From: Larkinella punicea
GTDB lineage: Bacteria > Bacteroidota > Bacteroidia > Cytophagales > Spirosomataceae
Length of the DNA stretch: 64,000 nucleotides
Assembly (NCBI RefSeq): GCF_003334855.1
Contig: NZ_QOWE01000008.1
Coordinates: 237,455-301,454, forward strand
Direction of reading: 5' to 3'
Below the pieces are notes generated by a model. The model worked only from the letters and a program-made list of their open reading frames with translations, was not told the DNA's origin and ran no database searches. Below are positions 35,943-44,272 of this stretch, piece after piece. The position numbers and the translations under genes are program-made. How positions within the stretch are numbered: position 1 is the stretch's first letter; every line of letters begins with the position of its first letter.

Positions 35943-37991
35943 ATGTACAATAAGGAAGAACTCGATCTGAAACTCTTATCAGAATTGAAAGCGATTGCTG
36001 AATCATTCAGTATTCGTGACATTAGTAAATTCAACAAAAAGGAACTGGTTTACAAAATTTTAGACCAGCAATCCTTACTCCCCGACCCTGTTCCGGCTCC
36101 CACTGAAAACGGCAAAAGCGCGGAAGCCACCCCCGTGGTGGTCGCCGAAGCCCCGCGCCGTGGACGCCGTCCACGCCCGGAACCAACACCGGTAGCCGAA
36201 ACGGCTCCCGTTGCACAACCTGCTCCTGCGGCCCTGGAAACGCCGGCTTCGGCCCCCGAACCCGTTCAGCCCGAAATGGTAACCCCCACTCCGGAAGCCC
36301 GAACTGAAGAACCACGCGTACCGGTCGTACGGCCCAATCGTGACAATGCGGCCCGAAACGGCCGACCTGCCGATGCGGCAGGCACCCGCCCGCAAAACCG
36401 GCGTGGTCCGGAACAAACCGGCCCCATTCGCCCCACCCGAAACGAAAATTCCGATTCCCACGATCCACGGCGCGTGCGTCAACGGATCCGCAAAGACGAG
36501 GAAGTTGGCGAAGATATTATTCCTGCTGCCCCTTCTGCGGAAAAATCCATTGAAAAAAAGGGACTTCCCAACCAACCCCAGCGCCCGGAACAACTCCGCA
36601 ACCGCAAAGGAGAACTGGAACAACCCGCACTGGATCTGTCGATAGAAACCGACGCCGACGACTTTTACACCGCGCCCACCGAAACCGATGGCGAACAATC
36701 GGAGGAAACCGCTGTTAGCCCGGCCACGCCGGAAACCCCGGTTCAGGCCGATCAGCCCGAAGCAACCAGTCAAACCCCGGCACAGCAACCCGAACGCCAG
36801 CAGCGTGACGTGGTGCGCCCGGATGAGTATACCAACCGCATTCGCCGGCAGTATAACCAGCACGTTCGGGAATTCGACGGGATTATCGAAAACGAAGGCG
36901 TTCTGGAAATCATGTCCGATGGTGGCTACGGCTTCCTGCGTTCGGCCGATTACAATTACCTCGCCAGCCCCGACGACATATATGTATCACCGTCACAAAT
37001 CAAGCTCTTTGGTCTGAAAACCGGGGACACCGTACGCGGTCAGATCCGTCCGCCCAAAGAAGGTGAAAAATATTTTGCCCTGCTGCGCGTTTCGTCGGTC
37101 AATGGTAAAACAACCGAGGAAATCCGCGACCGGATTCCATTTGAATACCTGACTCCGCTTTTTCCGGAAGAAAAACTGAACCTGAGCTACCGTTCCGATC
37201 AGTATTCGACCCGGATTGTAGACCTCTTTGCGCCGATTGGGAAAGGCCAGCGGGGGATGATTGTGGCCCAGCCCAAAACCGGTAAAACCGTGTTGTTGAA
37301 AGACATCGCCAACGCCATTACCAAAAATCACCCGGAAGTTTACCTCATCATTCTGCTGATCGACGAACGCCCGGAAGAAGTGACGGACATGGCCCGGAGT
37401 GTGAACGCCGAAGTCATTTCGTCAACTTTTGATGAACAGGCCGAGCGGCACGTTAAAGTGGCCTCGATGGTGCTGGAAAAAGCGAAACGGATGGTCGAGT
37501 GCGGTCACGATGTGGTTATCCTGCTCGATTCGATCACGCGTCTGGCGCGGGCCTACAACACCGTGGTGCCTTCGTCCGGTAAGATTCTGTCGGGTGGTGT
37601 CGATGCCAACGCTCTCCACAAACCGAAACGCTTTTTCGGGGCTGCCCGAAACGTTGAATTTGGCGGCTCGTTAACGATCATTGCCACGGCGCTGATCGAT
37701 ACGGGTTCGAAAATGGACGAGGTAATCTTTGAAGAATTCAAAGGGACCGGCAACATGGAACTCCAGCTCGACCGGAAACTGTCCAACAAGCGGGTTTATC
37801 CGGCGGTCGACGTTCTGTCGTCCGGTACGCGTCGGGAAGACCTGCTGCTTGACAAAGAGACCCTGCAACGCATCTGGATTCTTCGCAAGCACATGGCCGA
37901 TATGAACGCGATGGAGTCGATGGACTTCCTGCTCGACCGCATGCGCGGAACCCGCAACAACGAAGAATTTCTGGTGTCGATGAACCGCTAA
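35943..37991 (+). CDS. rho: Transcription termination factor Rho with a long disordered insert
   Basis: 682 codons, against ~420 in E. coli. Residues 1-45 are the Rho N-terminal helical domain. About residues 46-300 form an insert rich in Pro, Glu, Arg, Asn and Thr with no fold evident. Then the cold-shock RNA-binding domain (about 310-385, [16 protein letters not shown]) and the ATPase core: Walker [10 protein letters not shown] at ~442, [25 protein letters not shown] and the R-loop [19 protein letters not shown]. Hexameric RNA helicase that ends untranslated transcripts. In Bacteroides such an insert promotes condensate formation. A strong terminator follows. Confidence 0.97.
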   Translation: MYNKEELDLKLLSELKAIAESFSIRDISKFNKKELVYKILDQQSLLPDPVPAPTENGKSAEATPVVVAEAPRRGRRPRPEPTPVAETAPVAQPAPAALETPASAPEPVQPEMVTPTPEARTEEPRVPVVRPNRDNAARNGRPADAAGTRPQNRRGPEQTGPIRPTRNENSDSHDPRRVRQRIRKDEEVGEDIIPAAPSAEKSIEKKGLPNQPQRPEQLRNRKGELEQPALDLSIETDADDFYTAPTETDGEQSEETAVSPATPETPVQADQPEATSQTPAQQPERQQRDVVRPDEYTNRIRRQYNQHVREFDGIIENEGVLEIMSDGGYGFLRSADYNYLASPDDIYVSPSQIKLFGLKTGDTVRGQIRPPKEGEKYFALLRVSSVNGKTTEEIRDRIPFEYLTPLFPEEKLNLSYRSDQYSTRIVDLFAPIGKGQRGMIVAQPKTGKTVLLKDIANAITKNHPEVYLIILLIDERPEEVTDMARSVNAEVISSTFDEQAERHVKVASMVLEKAKRMVECGHDVVILLDSITRLARAYNTVVPSSGKILSGGVDANALHKPKRFFGAARNVEFGGSLTIIATALIDTGSKMDEVIFEEFKGTGNMELQLDRKLSNKRVYPAVDVLSSGTRREDLLLDKETLQRIWILRKHMADMNAMESMDFLLDRMRGTRNNEEFLVSMNR

Positions 37992-38025
37992 CGTTCATCT
38001 TCCCTCCGTCTTTTTTATACACTAA

Positions 38026-38065
38026 AACCGTGTTGCAGCCCGAAAGGGTTGCGACACGGTTTTTT
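38026..38065 (+). terminator. Intrinsic terminator of rho
   Basis: AACCGTGTTGCAGCCC, GAAA tetraloop, GGGTTGCGACACGGTT, with a T6 run at the end. The 16-bp stem has only G-U-type and one near-central imperfect pairs. Notably the gene for Rho itself ends at a Rho-independent terminator. Confidence 0.92.
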
Positions 38066-38087
38066 AGTTACCAGACAACCCACCGCA

Positions 38088-38124
38088 TTTGAGAAAGGCA
38101 CCGCCACAGAAGGCGTTTCTCAAA
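38088..38124. repeat. Inverted repeat upstream of the OmpA gene
   Basis: TTTGAGAAA (38088-38096) and TTTCTCAAA (38116-38124), perfect 9-bp arms, with an inner GGCaccGCC. No T-run follows, so an operator or leader structure is more likely than a terminator. It lies ~80 bp before the OmpA start. Confidence 0.6.
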
Positions 38125-38206
38125 AAATAATTTCGGGTTTGCATGACTTCACGGCCCTTTCTGAGTCTCAATGAAGGAATATAAACTTCAAACCCGTCGT
38201 TATTTC

Positions 38207-39139
38207 ATGTTCACCAATAAAACTCCCTGGGTTGTGCTGCTCCTTGTCTGGATGGGCGGTTCAACCTATTGGCACGTCTGCCACATCAAACAATTGTGCG
38301 CCGACGACGATACTCCCCGGTCATCCCTTTCTGCGGATTCAAAAACAGCTCCTGCCTTTACGGTTCCCGGTTTGCAGTTTGCGGATGGAGCAACTGCATC
38401 CTTCCAGTCAGCGGGTCATCTGGCGTTTGCCAAATCCGGGGCCGAAGTCAACCCGGCGGGCGTTCAGTCTTTGCTGGATTCCCTGGCGCTCTATCTGAAA
38501 GCAAACCCCGGCAAACGCGTGCAACTGACGGGCTTCTATGATCCGAATGAACAAAATCCATCGACTGACGCGAATCTGGGGCTGGCCCGCGCCAACAGCG
38601 TCCGGGCTTATCTGAAAACACTGGGTGTAGCGGATACGCTCTTCACGATGCAAGGCGAATCAACCGCCGATCTGGCCTTTACGCCGGCCGGCGATTCGCT
38701 CTACGGCGGTATTCGCTTTGCGTTTCTGGAAGAAGTACTGGTGAAAGCACCCAAACCGGCCGAAGAAAAATTAGCTGACAGTCAGAAATTTGCGTCCATT
38801 TTCGAGCCGATGGACTTGTACTTCAACACCGGCAAAATCGACTACATCAAAACCGCCGGTACCCGTGAATTTCTGGAAAAAACCCGGACCTACCTGAAAG
38901 AACATCCGGATCAAAAACTGGTCATTACCGGTCACACCGATAATGTTGGCCCCGATGTGCTCAATCTAGCCCTGTCCAAGAAGCGGGCCACCGCCGTGAA
39001 AATGCAATTGGTGAACGAGGGTATTCCAGCCCGTCAGGTGGAAGTTCAGGGCAAAGGCGAAATCCAGCCCGTCGGCACCAATGAAACCGAAGACGGCCGC
39101 CGGGCCAACCGCCGGGCCTCGATCGTCGTGAAACCCTAA
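38207..39139 (+). CDS. Membrane-anchored protein with two tandem OmpA-like domains
   Basis: 310 codons from ATG 38207 (ATG 38171 gives 12 more residues). One N-terminal hydrophobic helix (PWVVLLLVWMGGSTYW) is followed by Cys-containing HVCHIKQLC. The C-terminal ~120 residues are a standard OmpA peptidoglycan-binding domain (DLYFNTGKIDYIKTAG, VITGHTDNVG, RRANRRASIVV). The preceding ~120 residues look like a diverged second copy (LAFAKSGAEVNPAGVQSLLD, VQLTGFYDPNEQNP, NLGLARANSVRAYLKTLGV). Stands 31 bp before two membrane-anchored HhH genes and is probably co-transcribed with them. Confidence 0.85.
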   Translation: MFTNKTPWVVLLLVWMGGSTYWHVCHIKQLCADDDTPRSSLSADSKTAPAFTVPGLQFADGATASFQSAGHLAFAKSGAEVNPAGVQSLLDSLALYLKANPGKRVQLTGFYDPNEQNPSTDANLGLARANSVRAYLKTLGVADTLFTMQGESTADLAFTPAGDSLYGGIRFAFLEEVLVKAPKPAEEKLADSQKFASIFEPMDLYFNTGKIDYIKTAGTREFLEKTRTYLKEHPDQKLVITGHTDNVGPDVLNLALSKKRATAVKMQLVNEGIPARQVEVQGKGEIQPVGTNETEDGRRANRRASIVVKP

Positions 39140-39170
39140 TGTCCTCCGCTACCAAAAACGCATTACCACT

Positions 39171-39656
39171 ATGTTTGAAATGAATCCCCATCAGTTGCCC
39201 GACGCCGTTCTGCAACACTGGATTATGTTACTGGTTTGTGGAACGTTAGGTTTCATCATCGGTTACATCGGTCGAAAAGTTACGATTCGCCAGCTCGAAA
39301 GTCAGATCAATGCCACTGAAAGCCAGGTGGAAGAGTGCCTGAAATCGAGCCAGGCCCAGCAGGAAGACATTGTTCTCCAGCGTATCTCCTCCCGGGCGAA
39401 TGAACTGAATTTCACGCGAATTGGCCATTCCTCGCTCGCTAAAGCCGATGACCTGAAGGAAATCAACGGGATTGGACCCTTTTTCGAGAAAAAACTGCAT
39501 AGTCTCCGAATCTATACGTTTCAGCAGTTGGCTAATTGCACCACGGAAGACATCAACCAGATTGCCAACATCATTGAGTTCTTCCCCGACCGCATCGAAC
39601 GGGAAGACTGGATCGGTCAGGCAAAAAAGTTACACCGCAAAAAATACGGCGTTTAG
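39171..39656 (+). CDS. Membrane-anchored helix-hairpin-helix protein, paralogue 1
   Basis: 161 codons. One transmembrane helix near residues 17-34 followed by basic residues (GYIGRKVTIR), so the C-terminal part should be cytoplasmic. Residues ~40-75 are coiled coil. The C-terminal ~70 residues carry an HhH fold: ADDLKEINGIGPFFEKKLHS, FQQLANCTTEDINQIANI, EFFPDRIEREDWIGQAKKL. HhH folds of this type bind nucleic acid or protein. 31 bp after the OmpA gene and 35 bp before its paralogue. No named family recognised. Confidence 0.8.
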   Translation: MFEMNPHQLPDAVLQHWIMLLVCGTLGFIIGYIGRKVTIRQLESQINATESQVEECLKSSQAQQEDIVLQRISSRANELNFTRIGHSSLAKADDLKEINGIGPFFEKKLHSLRIYTFQQLANCTTEDINQIANIIEFFPDRIEREDWIGQAKKLHRKKYGV

Positions 39657-39691
39657 AAATCAACTGTTCGACCTAAAAAAGCACAGACATT

Positions 39692-40285
39692 ATGTTCAAT
39701 TTAGATCCGTTTAGCCGGGGCGTTGCCATTACTGAAATCCTGATCTTGCTGGCCTTTGCCGCCCTTGTGGGTTATTTCCTCGCCCGGTTGATCACCAACA
39801 ACCGCATCAGCGAATTAAGAGCCGCTTTAGCCGATCAGGAAGCCGCCCTGGATGACTGCCACCGCAAGCGGAAAGCACCGCAGAAAGTCGTTATGACGCC
39901 CCCATCCGCCAAAAAAACCGTCGAGTATACCAATGTAAGCGTAGTTGCTACGACAACCAATGGAAGCACAAAAACAGAAAACGATGAAGAAACAATATTC
40001 CGTAAAATTGCGTCACGCGCTTCGGAATTGAATTTTAGCCGCATTGGCTACGCTACCCTGAATGATGCAGATGATCTGAAGGAAATCGTGGGCGTCGGTC
40101 CATTTTTTGAACGCAAACTGCACACACTCGGCATTTTCAGCTTCCGGCAACTGGCCAACTTTACGACCGAAGATGTGGAGAAGGTAAGTGATATTATTGA
40201 ATTTTTTCCCGACCGCATCGAGCGCGAAGACTGGGTCGGACAGGCCAAACAACTGTATAAGGATAAGTACGGGCGGGAGGTTTAA
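39692..40285 (+). CDS. Membrane-anchored helix-hairpin-helix protein, paralogue 2
   Basis: 197 codons. Same layout as the upstream gene: membrane helix (residues ~12-33), a coiled-coil segment (ISELRAALADQEAALDDC), a ~45-residue Lys/Thr-rich linker absent from paralogue 1, and a C-terminal HhH domain nearly identical in pattern (ADDLKEIVGVGPFFERKL, FRQLANFTTEDVEKVSDI, EFFPDRIEREDWVGQAKQL). The pair arose by tandem duplication. A perfect 37-bp inverted repeat separates it from convergent htpG. Confidence 0.8.
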   Translation: MFNLDPFSRGVAITEILILLAFAALVGYFLARLITNNRISELRAALADQEAALDDCHRKRKAPQKVVMTPPSAKKTVEYTNVSVVATTTNGSTKTENDEETIFRKIASRASELNFSRIGYATLNDADDLKEIVGVGPFFERKLHTLGIFSFRQLANFTTEDVEKVSDIIEFFPDRIEREDWVGQAKQLYKDKYGREV

Positions 40286-40291
40286 AGACGA

Positions 40292-40379
40292 TTTACGGTT
40301 TTCAGTATACGGTTTACGGTGGCTGACGCATTCAATTGCGCTCGTCAGCCACCGTAAACCGTATACTGAAAACCGTAAA
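40292..40379. repeat. Perfect 37-bp inverted repeat between HhH gene and htpG
   Basis: Arms 40292-40328 and 40343-40379 match at all 37 positions, around a 14-nt loop. The arm starts TTTACGGTTTTCAGTATACGG and repeats TTTACGGT internally. It begins 6 bp after the HhH stop and ends 7 bp before the htpG stop, so it fills the convergent gap. GGCTGACGCAT at 40321-40331 recurs in the loop of the repeat at 43551-43624. No T-run. Confidence 0.93.
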
Positions 40380-40386
40380 ACCTGTC

Positions 40387-42216
40387 TTACAAGGTCTCGA
40401 CCGTGCGACGGATGAATGCGGTCAGGTCGGAGCCGGAAAGCATGCCCTGCGCCAGTTTGGCCAGATCAAGGCTTTGTTTGACCAGTACCTTTTGCTCGTC
40501 CATATCGCTTAATTTCAAAATACGGTCGGCCAATGGGTGGTTAGCGTTCACGGCAATGTTGTAACTATCCGGCATGGCACCGAACATGCCGCGTTCGCCA
40601 CTCAACGCGGACATATCTTTCATCCGGCGGAAAAATTCGGGCAGGGTAATGATCACCGGCAGTTCGTCGGTCGGCATTGCTTCGACGGAAACCGTGCCGG
40701 TTTTCGTATCCAGCGCTTCCTCAAACAACGTTTTCAGTTTCGTTTTGTCGTCTTCCGACAGCACACTTTCGTTATTGATCCCCTTATCGATCAGCTTGTC
40801 GAACGTGTCGGCATCGACACGTTTCAGGCTGGTTTTTTCGAGTTTGTATTCCAGTTGATTGATAAAATGGCTGTCGATCACCGTATCGAACAGCAACACC
40901 TCGTACCCGCGTTTCCGGGCCGATGCGATGAAACCGTCCTGTTTTTGCAAATCGTTCGTATACAACCAGATAACGGAACCGTTTTTATCCGTCTGGTTTT
41001 CTTTAACGGCTGCGCTAAACTCCTCAAAGGTGAAGTATTTCCCTTCTACGTTTTTCACCAGACAGAAATCTTTGGCTTTTTCGTAGAATTTCTCATCGCT
41101 GATGATACCGTATTTGACAAACAGGCCGATGTCATCGAATTTCTGTTCAAAACCGGCGCGGTCGTTGCGGAACAGTTCTCCCAGTTTATCAGCGACTTTT
41201 CGCGTGATGTACCCGTTGATTTTCTTCACGTTGCTGTCGGCTTGCAGAAAACTCCGCGACACGTTGAGCGGAATATCCGGCGAGTCGATTACACCGTGCA
41301 GCATCATCAGGAAGTCCGGTACAATGTCTTTGACCTCATCGGTGATGAACACCTGACGGCTATACAATTGAATTTTTTCGCGCCGGATCTGAAAATCATT
41401 TTTGACCCGCGGGAAATACAGTACGCCCGTCAGGTTAAACGGATAATCGACGTTCAGGTGAATCCAGAACAGGGGTTCTTCCGACATCGGATAGAGTTCC
41501 TTGTAAAAATTCAGGTAATCTTCGTCGGTCAGTTCGGAGGGTGACTTGGTCCAGATCGGGGCAGTATTGTTAATGGTCGCTCCATCGAATTCGATGTCGA
41601 TGGGCAGGAACCGGCCGTATTTGTCCAGAATCGACCGAAGGCGGTCTTTATCGAGAAACTCTTCCGAATCAGCGGCAATGTGCAGAATGATATCCGTACC
41701 GTGTTCCGCCCGCTCGGCTTCCGTAATTTCAAACTCGGTCGAGCCATCGCAAATCCAGCGGGCCGCTTCCGATCCTTCCCGATACGATTTGGTGATAATT
41801 TCCACGTGGTCGGAAACCATAAAGGCCGAATAAAACCCCAAGCCAAAATGGCCGATAATCGCGCCTTTTTCGTCCAGCTTGTCTTTGTACTTTTCCAGAA
41901 ATTCCGAGGCTCCGGAAAACGCAATCTGGTTGATGTACTTCTTGATTTCTTCCGCCGTCATCCCGATGCCCCGGTCGCTGACAGTGATGGTTTTGGCTTC
42001 TTCGTCGAGGGTGACGGTCACTTTCAAATCGCCCAGTTCACCGTTAAATTCGCCGAATCCAGCCAGTTTTTTCAGTTTCTGTGATGCATCGACGGCATTA
42101 GAAACCAGTTCCCGTAAAAAAATCTCGTGATCGGAATAGAGAAATTTTTTGATGATCGGAAAGATGTTTTCCGTATGAATCGAAATTTGACCTTTTTCCT
42201 GAATGGTCGAGCTCAT
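40387..42216 (-). CDS. htpG: Molecular chaperone HtpG (Hsp90)
   Basis: 609 codons. ATP-dependent homodimeric cytoplasmic chaperone. GHKL ATPase motifs: FLRELVSNAVDASQK, VSDRGIGMTAEEIKKYI and GHFGLGFYSAFMV. The middle domain has the catalytic-loop Arg region (SPDIPLNVSRSFLQAD). The C-terminal dimerisation region is present to the end. Monocistronic, in convergent orientation with the HhH genes. Confidence 0.97.
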   Translation of the reverse strand: MSSTIQEKGQISIHTENIFPIIKKFLYSDHEIFLRELVSNAVDASQKLKKLAGFGEFNGELGDLKVTVTLDEEAKTITVSDRGIGMTAEEIKKYINQIAFSGASEFLEKYKDKLDEKGAIIGHFGLGFYSAFMVSDHVEIITKSYREGSEAARWICDGSTEFEITEAERAEHGTDIILHIAADSEEFLDKDRLRSILDKYGRFLPIDIEFDGATINNTAPIWTKSPSELTDEDYLNFYKELYPMSEEPLFWIHLNVDYPFNLTGVLYFPRVKNDFQIRREKIQLYSRQVFITDEVKDIVPDFLMMLHGVIDSPDIPLNVSRSFLQADSNVKKINGYITRKVADKLGELFRNDRAGFEQKFDDIGLFVKYGIISDEKFYEKAKDFCLVKNVEGKYFTFEEFSAAVKENQTDKNGSVIWLYTNDLQKQDGFIASARKRGYEVLLFDTVIDSHFINQLEYKLEKTSLKRVDADTFDKLIDKGINNESVLSEDDKTKLKTLFEEALDTKTGTVSVEAMPTDELPVIITLPEFFRRMKDMSALSGERGMFGAMPDSYNIAVNANHPLADRILKLSDMDEQKVLVKQSLDLAKLAQGMLSGSDLTAFIRRTVETL

Positions 42217-42459
42217 GACAATAAAAATTAGAGTATGATTGACGCAATAAACTGATGCCCACCCGGCACCAAGAACTGTTCCAGAGCATCAGAATGTGAC
42301 AAGTTGGCAGTAAAAAGCGGATAAAAGGTCAATAGAAAATAAAAGATCGCGGATCCTCTACTATTTTCCGGCCTGAGAAAACACCCTTTCCTATTTTCGT
42401 GTTTCGTATGCAATGACACCGAATGAACCACCCATCTCTACTACACCGCCCTATCGCCT

Positions 42460-42768
42460 GTGAACCCGAAATTATATACCGACATTACAACGGAAGAAAT
42501 GGAGTCACTGGTGATGGAACCGGAAACCGTCATTGTCGACGTACGCGACGAATGGGAATTTGAAGAATTTAACATCGGCGGCCTGAACATTCCACTGGCT
42601 GAAATCCGCAGCAAACGGCATTACCTGTTGCCGTATGACAACGTAATTGTGGTCTGCACCAACGGCGTTCGAAGCCGGGTGGCGGTGAAGGATTTCTGCC
42701 GCCATCCCGAAATGGAAGAAAAACAGTTGTATCACCTCAAAGGCGGCATTCTCGGAGCCGAAGAGTGA
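42460..42768 (+). CDS. Rhodanese-like domain protein
   Basis: 102 codons from a GTG start (no in-frame ATG fits before the domain). Single rhodanese domain with VIVDVRDEWEFEEFNIGG and the active-site loop CTNGVRS, Cys66. It would carry sulfur as a persulfide in the cytoplasm. Small stand-alone rhodaneses often supply sulfur to other enzymes; no partner is obvious here. Convergent with dapF, 3 bp apart. Confidence 0.88.
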   Translation: MNPKLYTDITTEEMESLVMEPETVIVDVRDEWEFEEFNIGGLNIPLAEIRSKRHYLLPYDNVIVVCTNGVRSRVAVKDFCRHPEMEEKQLYHLKGGILGAEE

Positions 42769-42771
42769 TCG

Positions 42772-43545
42772 TTAAACCGCTACCGAACCGGTAAATACCC
42801 GAACCGCCGGGCCGATTAAATACAGATCGCTAAAACCGCCGTCGGCAGTGGTAACGAAGGATACCCGCAAATTACCGCCCAGCGTCTGAATCGAAACCGG
42901 GCTGCTCATACCGAGTTGCCGGTGTGCGACCAAAGCCGAGGCCGTTACGCCCGTGCCACAGGAATAGGTTTCATCCTCAACACCCCGCTCGTAGGTTCTT
43001 ACAAACAAGGCATTAGCCCCAATTGGCTGCATGAAATTGGCGTTGGTTCCACCAGGTGCAAACCGGCTGTCGTAGCGAACCGGCCGGCCTTCCGCGACAA
43101 CATCCATCGATTCGACGTCTTCTACCACTTTCACGTAATGCGGAGAACCGGTATTCAGAAAAGCATAATCCGCCTGCTGGTCGATCCCGGCAATCTCATT
43201 CATTTTGAGCAAAACTTCCGCATCGTTCACCGATGCCTGGTGTTCGCCATCGACGGCCAGAAAACGGGTTTCCGCTTCGAACAAGCCTAAATCGTGCGCA
43301 AACCGAACAATGCAGCGACCGCCATTGCCACACATGCTGCCTTCGGCGCCATCCGCGTTGAAGTAAACCATCTGAAAGTCATACTCCGGGTGATTGCGAA
43401 GCAGAATCAGTCCATCGGCGCCGATCCCAAACCGCCGGTGACAAAGCCGGGCAATGCGTTCCTGCGAAACCGGGAAGGTTTCGGCACGGTCGTCGATCAG
43501 GATGAAATCGTTTCCGGTTCCCTGGTATTTGAAGAAATCGATCAT
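42772..43545 (-). CDS. dapF: Diaminopimelate epimerase
   Basis: 257 codons. Converts LL- to meso-diaminopimelate for lysine and peptidoglycan. The two catalytic cysteines are Cys72 (MCGNGGRC) and Cys196 ([12 protein letters not shown]). The substrate motif GTGNDF is at residues 9-14. Same direction as rplS, with an inverted repeat and the rplS terminator between them. Confidence 0.96.
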   Translation of the reverse strand: MIDFFKYQGTGNDFILIDDRAETFPVSQERIARLCHRRFGIGADGLILLRNHPEYDFQMVYFNADGAEGSMCGNGGRCIVRFAHDLGLFEAETRFLAVDGEHQASVNDAEVLLKMNEIAGIDQQADYAFLNTGSPHYVKVVEDVESMDVVAEGRPVRYDSRFAPGGTNANFMQPIGANALFVRTYERGVEDETYSCGTGVTASALVAHRQLGMSSPVSIQTLGGNLRVSFVTTADGGFSDLYLIGPAVRVFTGSVAV

Positions 43546-43550
43546 TTCAT

Positions 43551-43624
43551 GAGTTAAGAGTTAAGAGTTAAGAATGAAGAATTGGCTGACGCATACGAAA
43601 CTCTTAACTCTTAACTCTTAACTC
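43551..43624. repeat. Inverted repeat of TTAACTC heptamers upstream of dapF
   Basis: Arms 43551-43573 and 43602-43624 are perfect over 23 bp and each consists of three tandem heptamers (GAGTTAA / TTAACTC). Further heptamers and a degenerate copy run on to 43645. The 28-nt loop contains GGCTGACGCAT (43584-43594), shared with the repeat at 40292. It starts 5 bp upstream of the dapF start codon. Confidence 0.92.
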
Positions 43625-43659
43625 TTAATTAATAATTCTTAACTCTTTTTTTGGGGTAC

Positions 43660-43687
43660 AAAAAAAGCCGTCCGGACAGACAGCTTT
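43660..43687 (-). terminator. Intrinsic terminator of rplS
   Basis: On the minus strand AAAGCTGTC, loop TGTCCG, GACGGCTTT (9-bp stem, one G-U), then a T-run of 6-7. It lies 23 bp after the rplS stop. Confidence 0.88.
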
Positions 43688-43709
43688 CTTACTGAGAAGA
43701 GGGGCAGTA

Positions 43710-44087
43710 CTACGCCTGTGGCTGTCTTACTTTAGCCTTGCGTTCCTTGATCCGTGCTGCTTTACCCTGACGACCACGCAGATAGAACAGACGTGCCCGG
43801 CGAACGCGGCCCAGACGAACCAATTCAACTTTGTCGATATTCGGCGACAGAATCGGGAAAATCCGTTCTACACCGATACCATTTGAGATCTTGCGTACTG
43901 TAAACGTTTCTCCGTTGGTGTTCGGATTCCGGCGTTGGATTACCGTTCCCGAGTAAACCTGAATCCGCTCTTTGTTTCCTTCACGGATTTTAACATGCAC
44001 ATTGACTGTGTCGCCTGAGTGGAAGTCCGGAAAATTGTTCCGCCGACCTGCATTCTCAGCTTCGACCAGTTTAATTAATTCACTCAT
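43710..44087 (-). CDS. rplS: 50S ribosomal protein L19
   Basis: 125 codons, slightly longer than the usual ~115 with a basic tail. Sits at the 30S-50S interface. Diagnostic pattern: [69 protein letters not shown]. Own promoter (TATATTTG) and terminator, so monocistronic. Confidence 0.97.
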   Translation of the reverse strand: MSELIKLVEAENAGRRNNFPDFHSGDTVNVHVKIREGNKERIQVYSGTVIQRRNPNTNGETFTVRKISNGIGVERIFPILSPNIDKVELVRLGRVRRARLFYLRGRQGKAARIKERKAKVRQPQA

Positions 44088-44130
44088 GACCGTAGATATC
44101 TTCGGGGGTATGAAATTTCCTAATAAGCCG

Positions 44131-44138
44131 CAAATATA
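44131..44138 (-). promoter_or_regulatory. Putative -7 box of rplS
   Basis: TATATTTG then C on the minus strand matches TAnnTTTG exactly, ~44 bp before the start codon. No clear -33 TTG. Confidence 0.55.
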
Positions 44139-44272
44139 GCCAAAAGATTCCGTTTTATAAATAGTTGCCCTTAAAATAAATTGATTACCCCCCGAACCGT
44201 GGAAAGTTAACGGGTTTTTAGCTAATTCGCCATCGAAGACCCGAACCCCTTAGTCCCAGTTGATCCAGCCTG

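Noticed and set aside
40292..40379. 37-bp inverted repeat as an ordinary bidirectional terminator
   Set aside because: It sits between convergent genes, but neither side has a T-run and the stem is far longer than typical; it fits the inverted-repeat family better.
43551..43650. Tandem TTAACTC heptamers as a CRISPR-like or satellite array
   Set aside because: Units are 7 bp without spacers and are arranged as an inverted repeat, not as a direct array.
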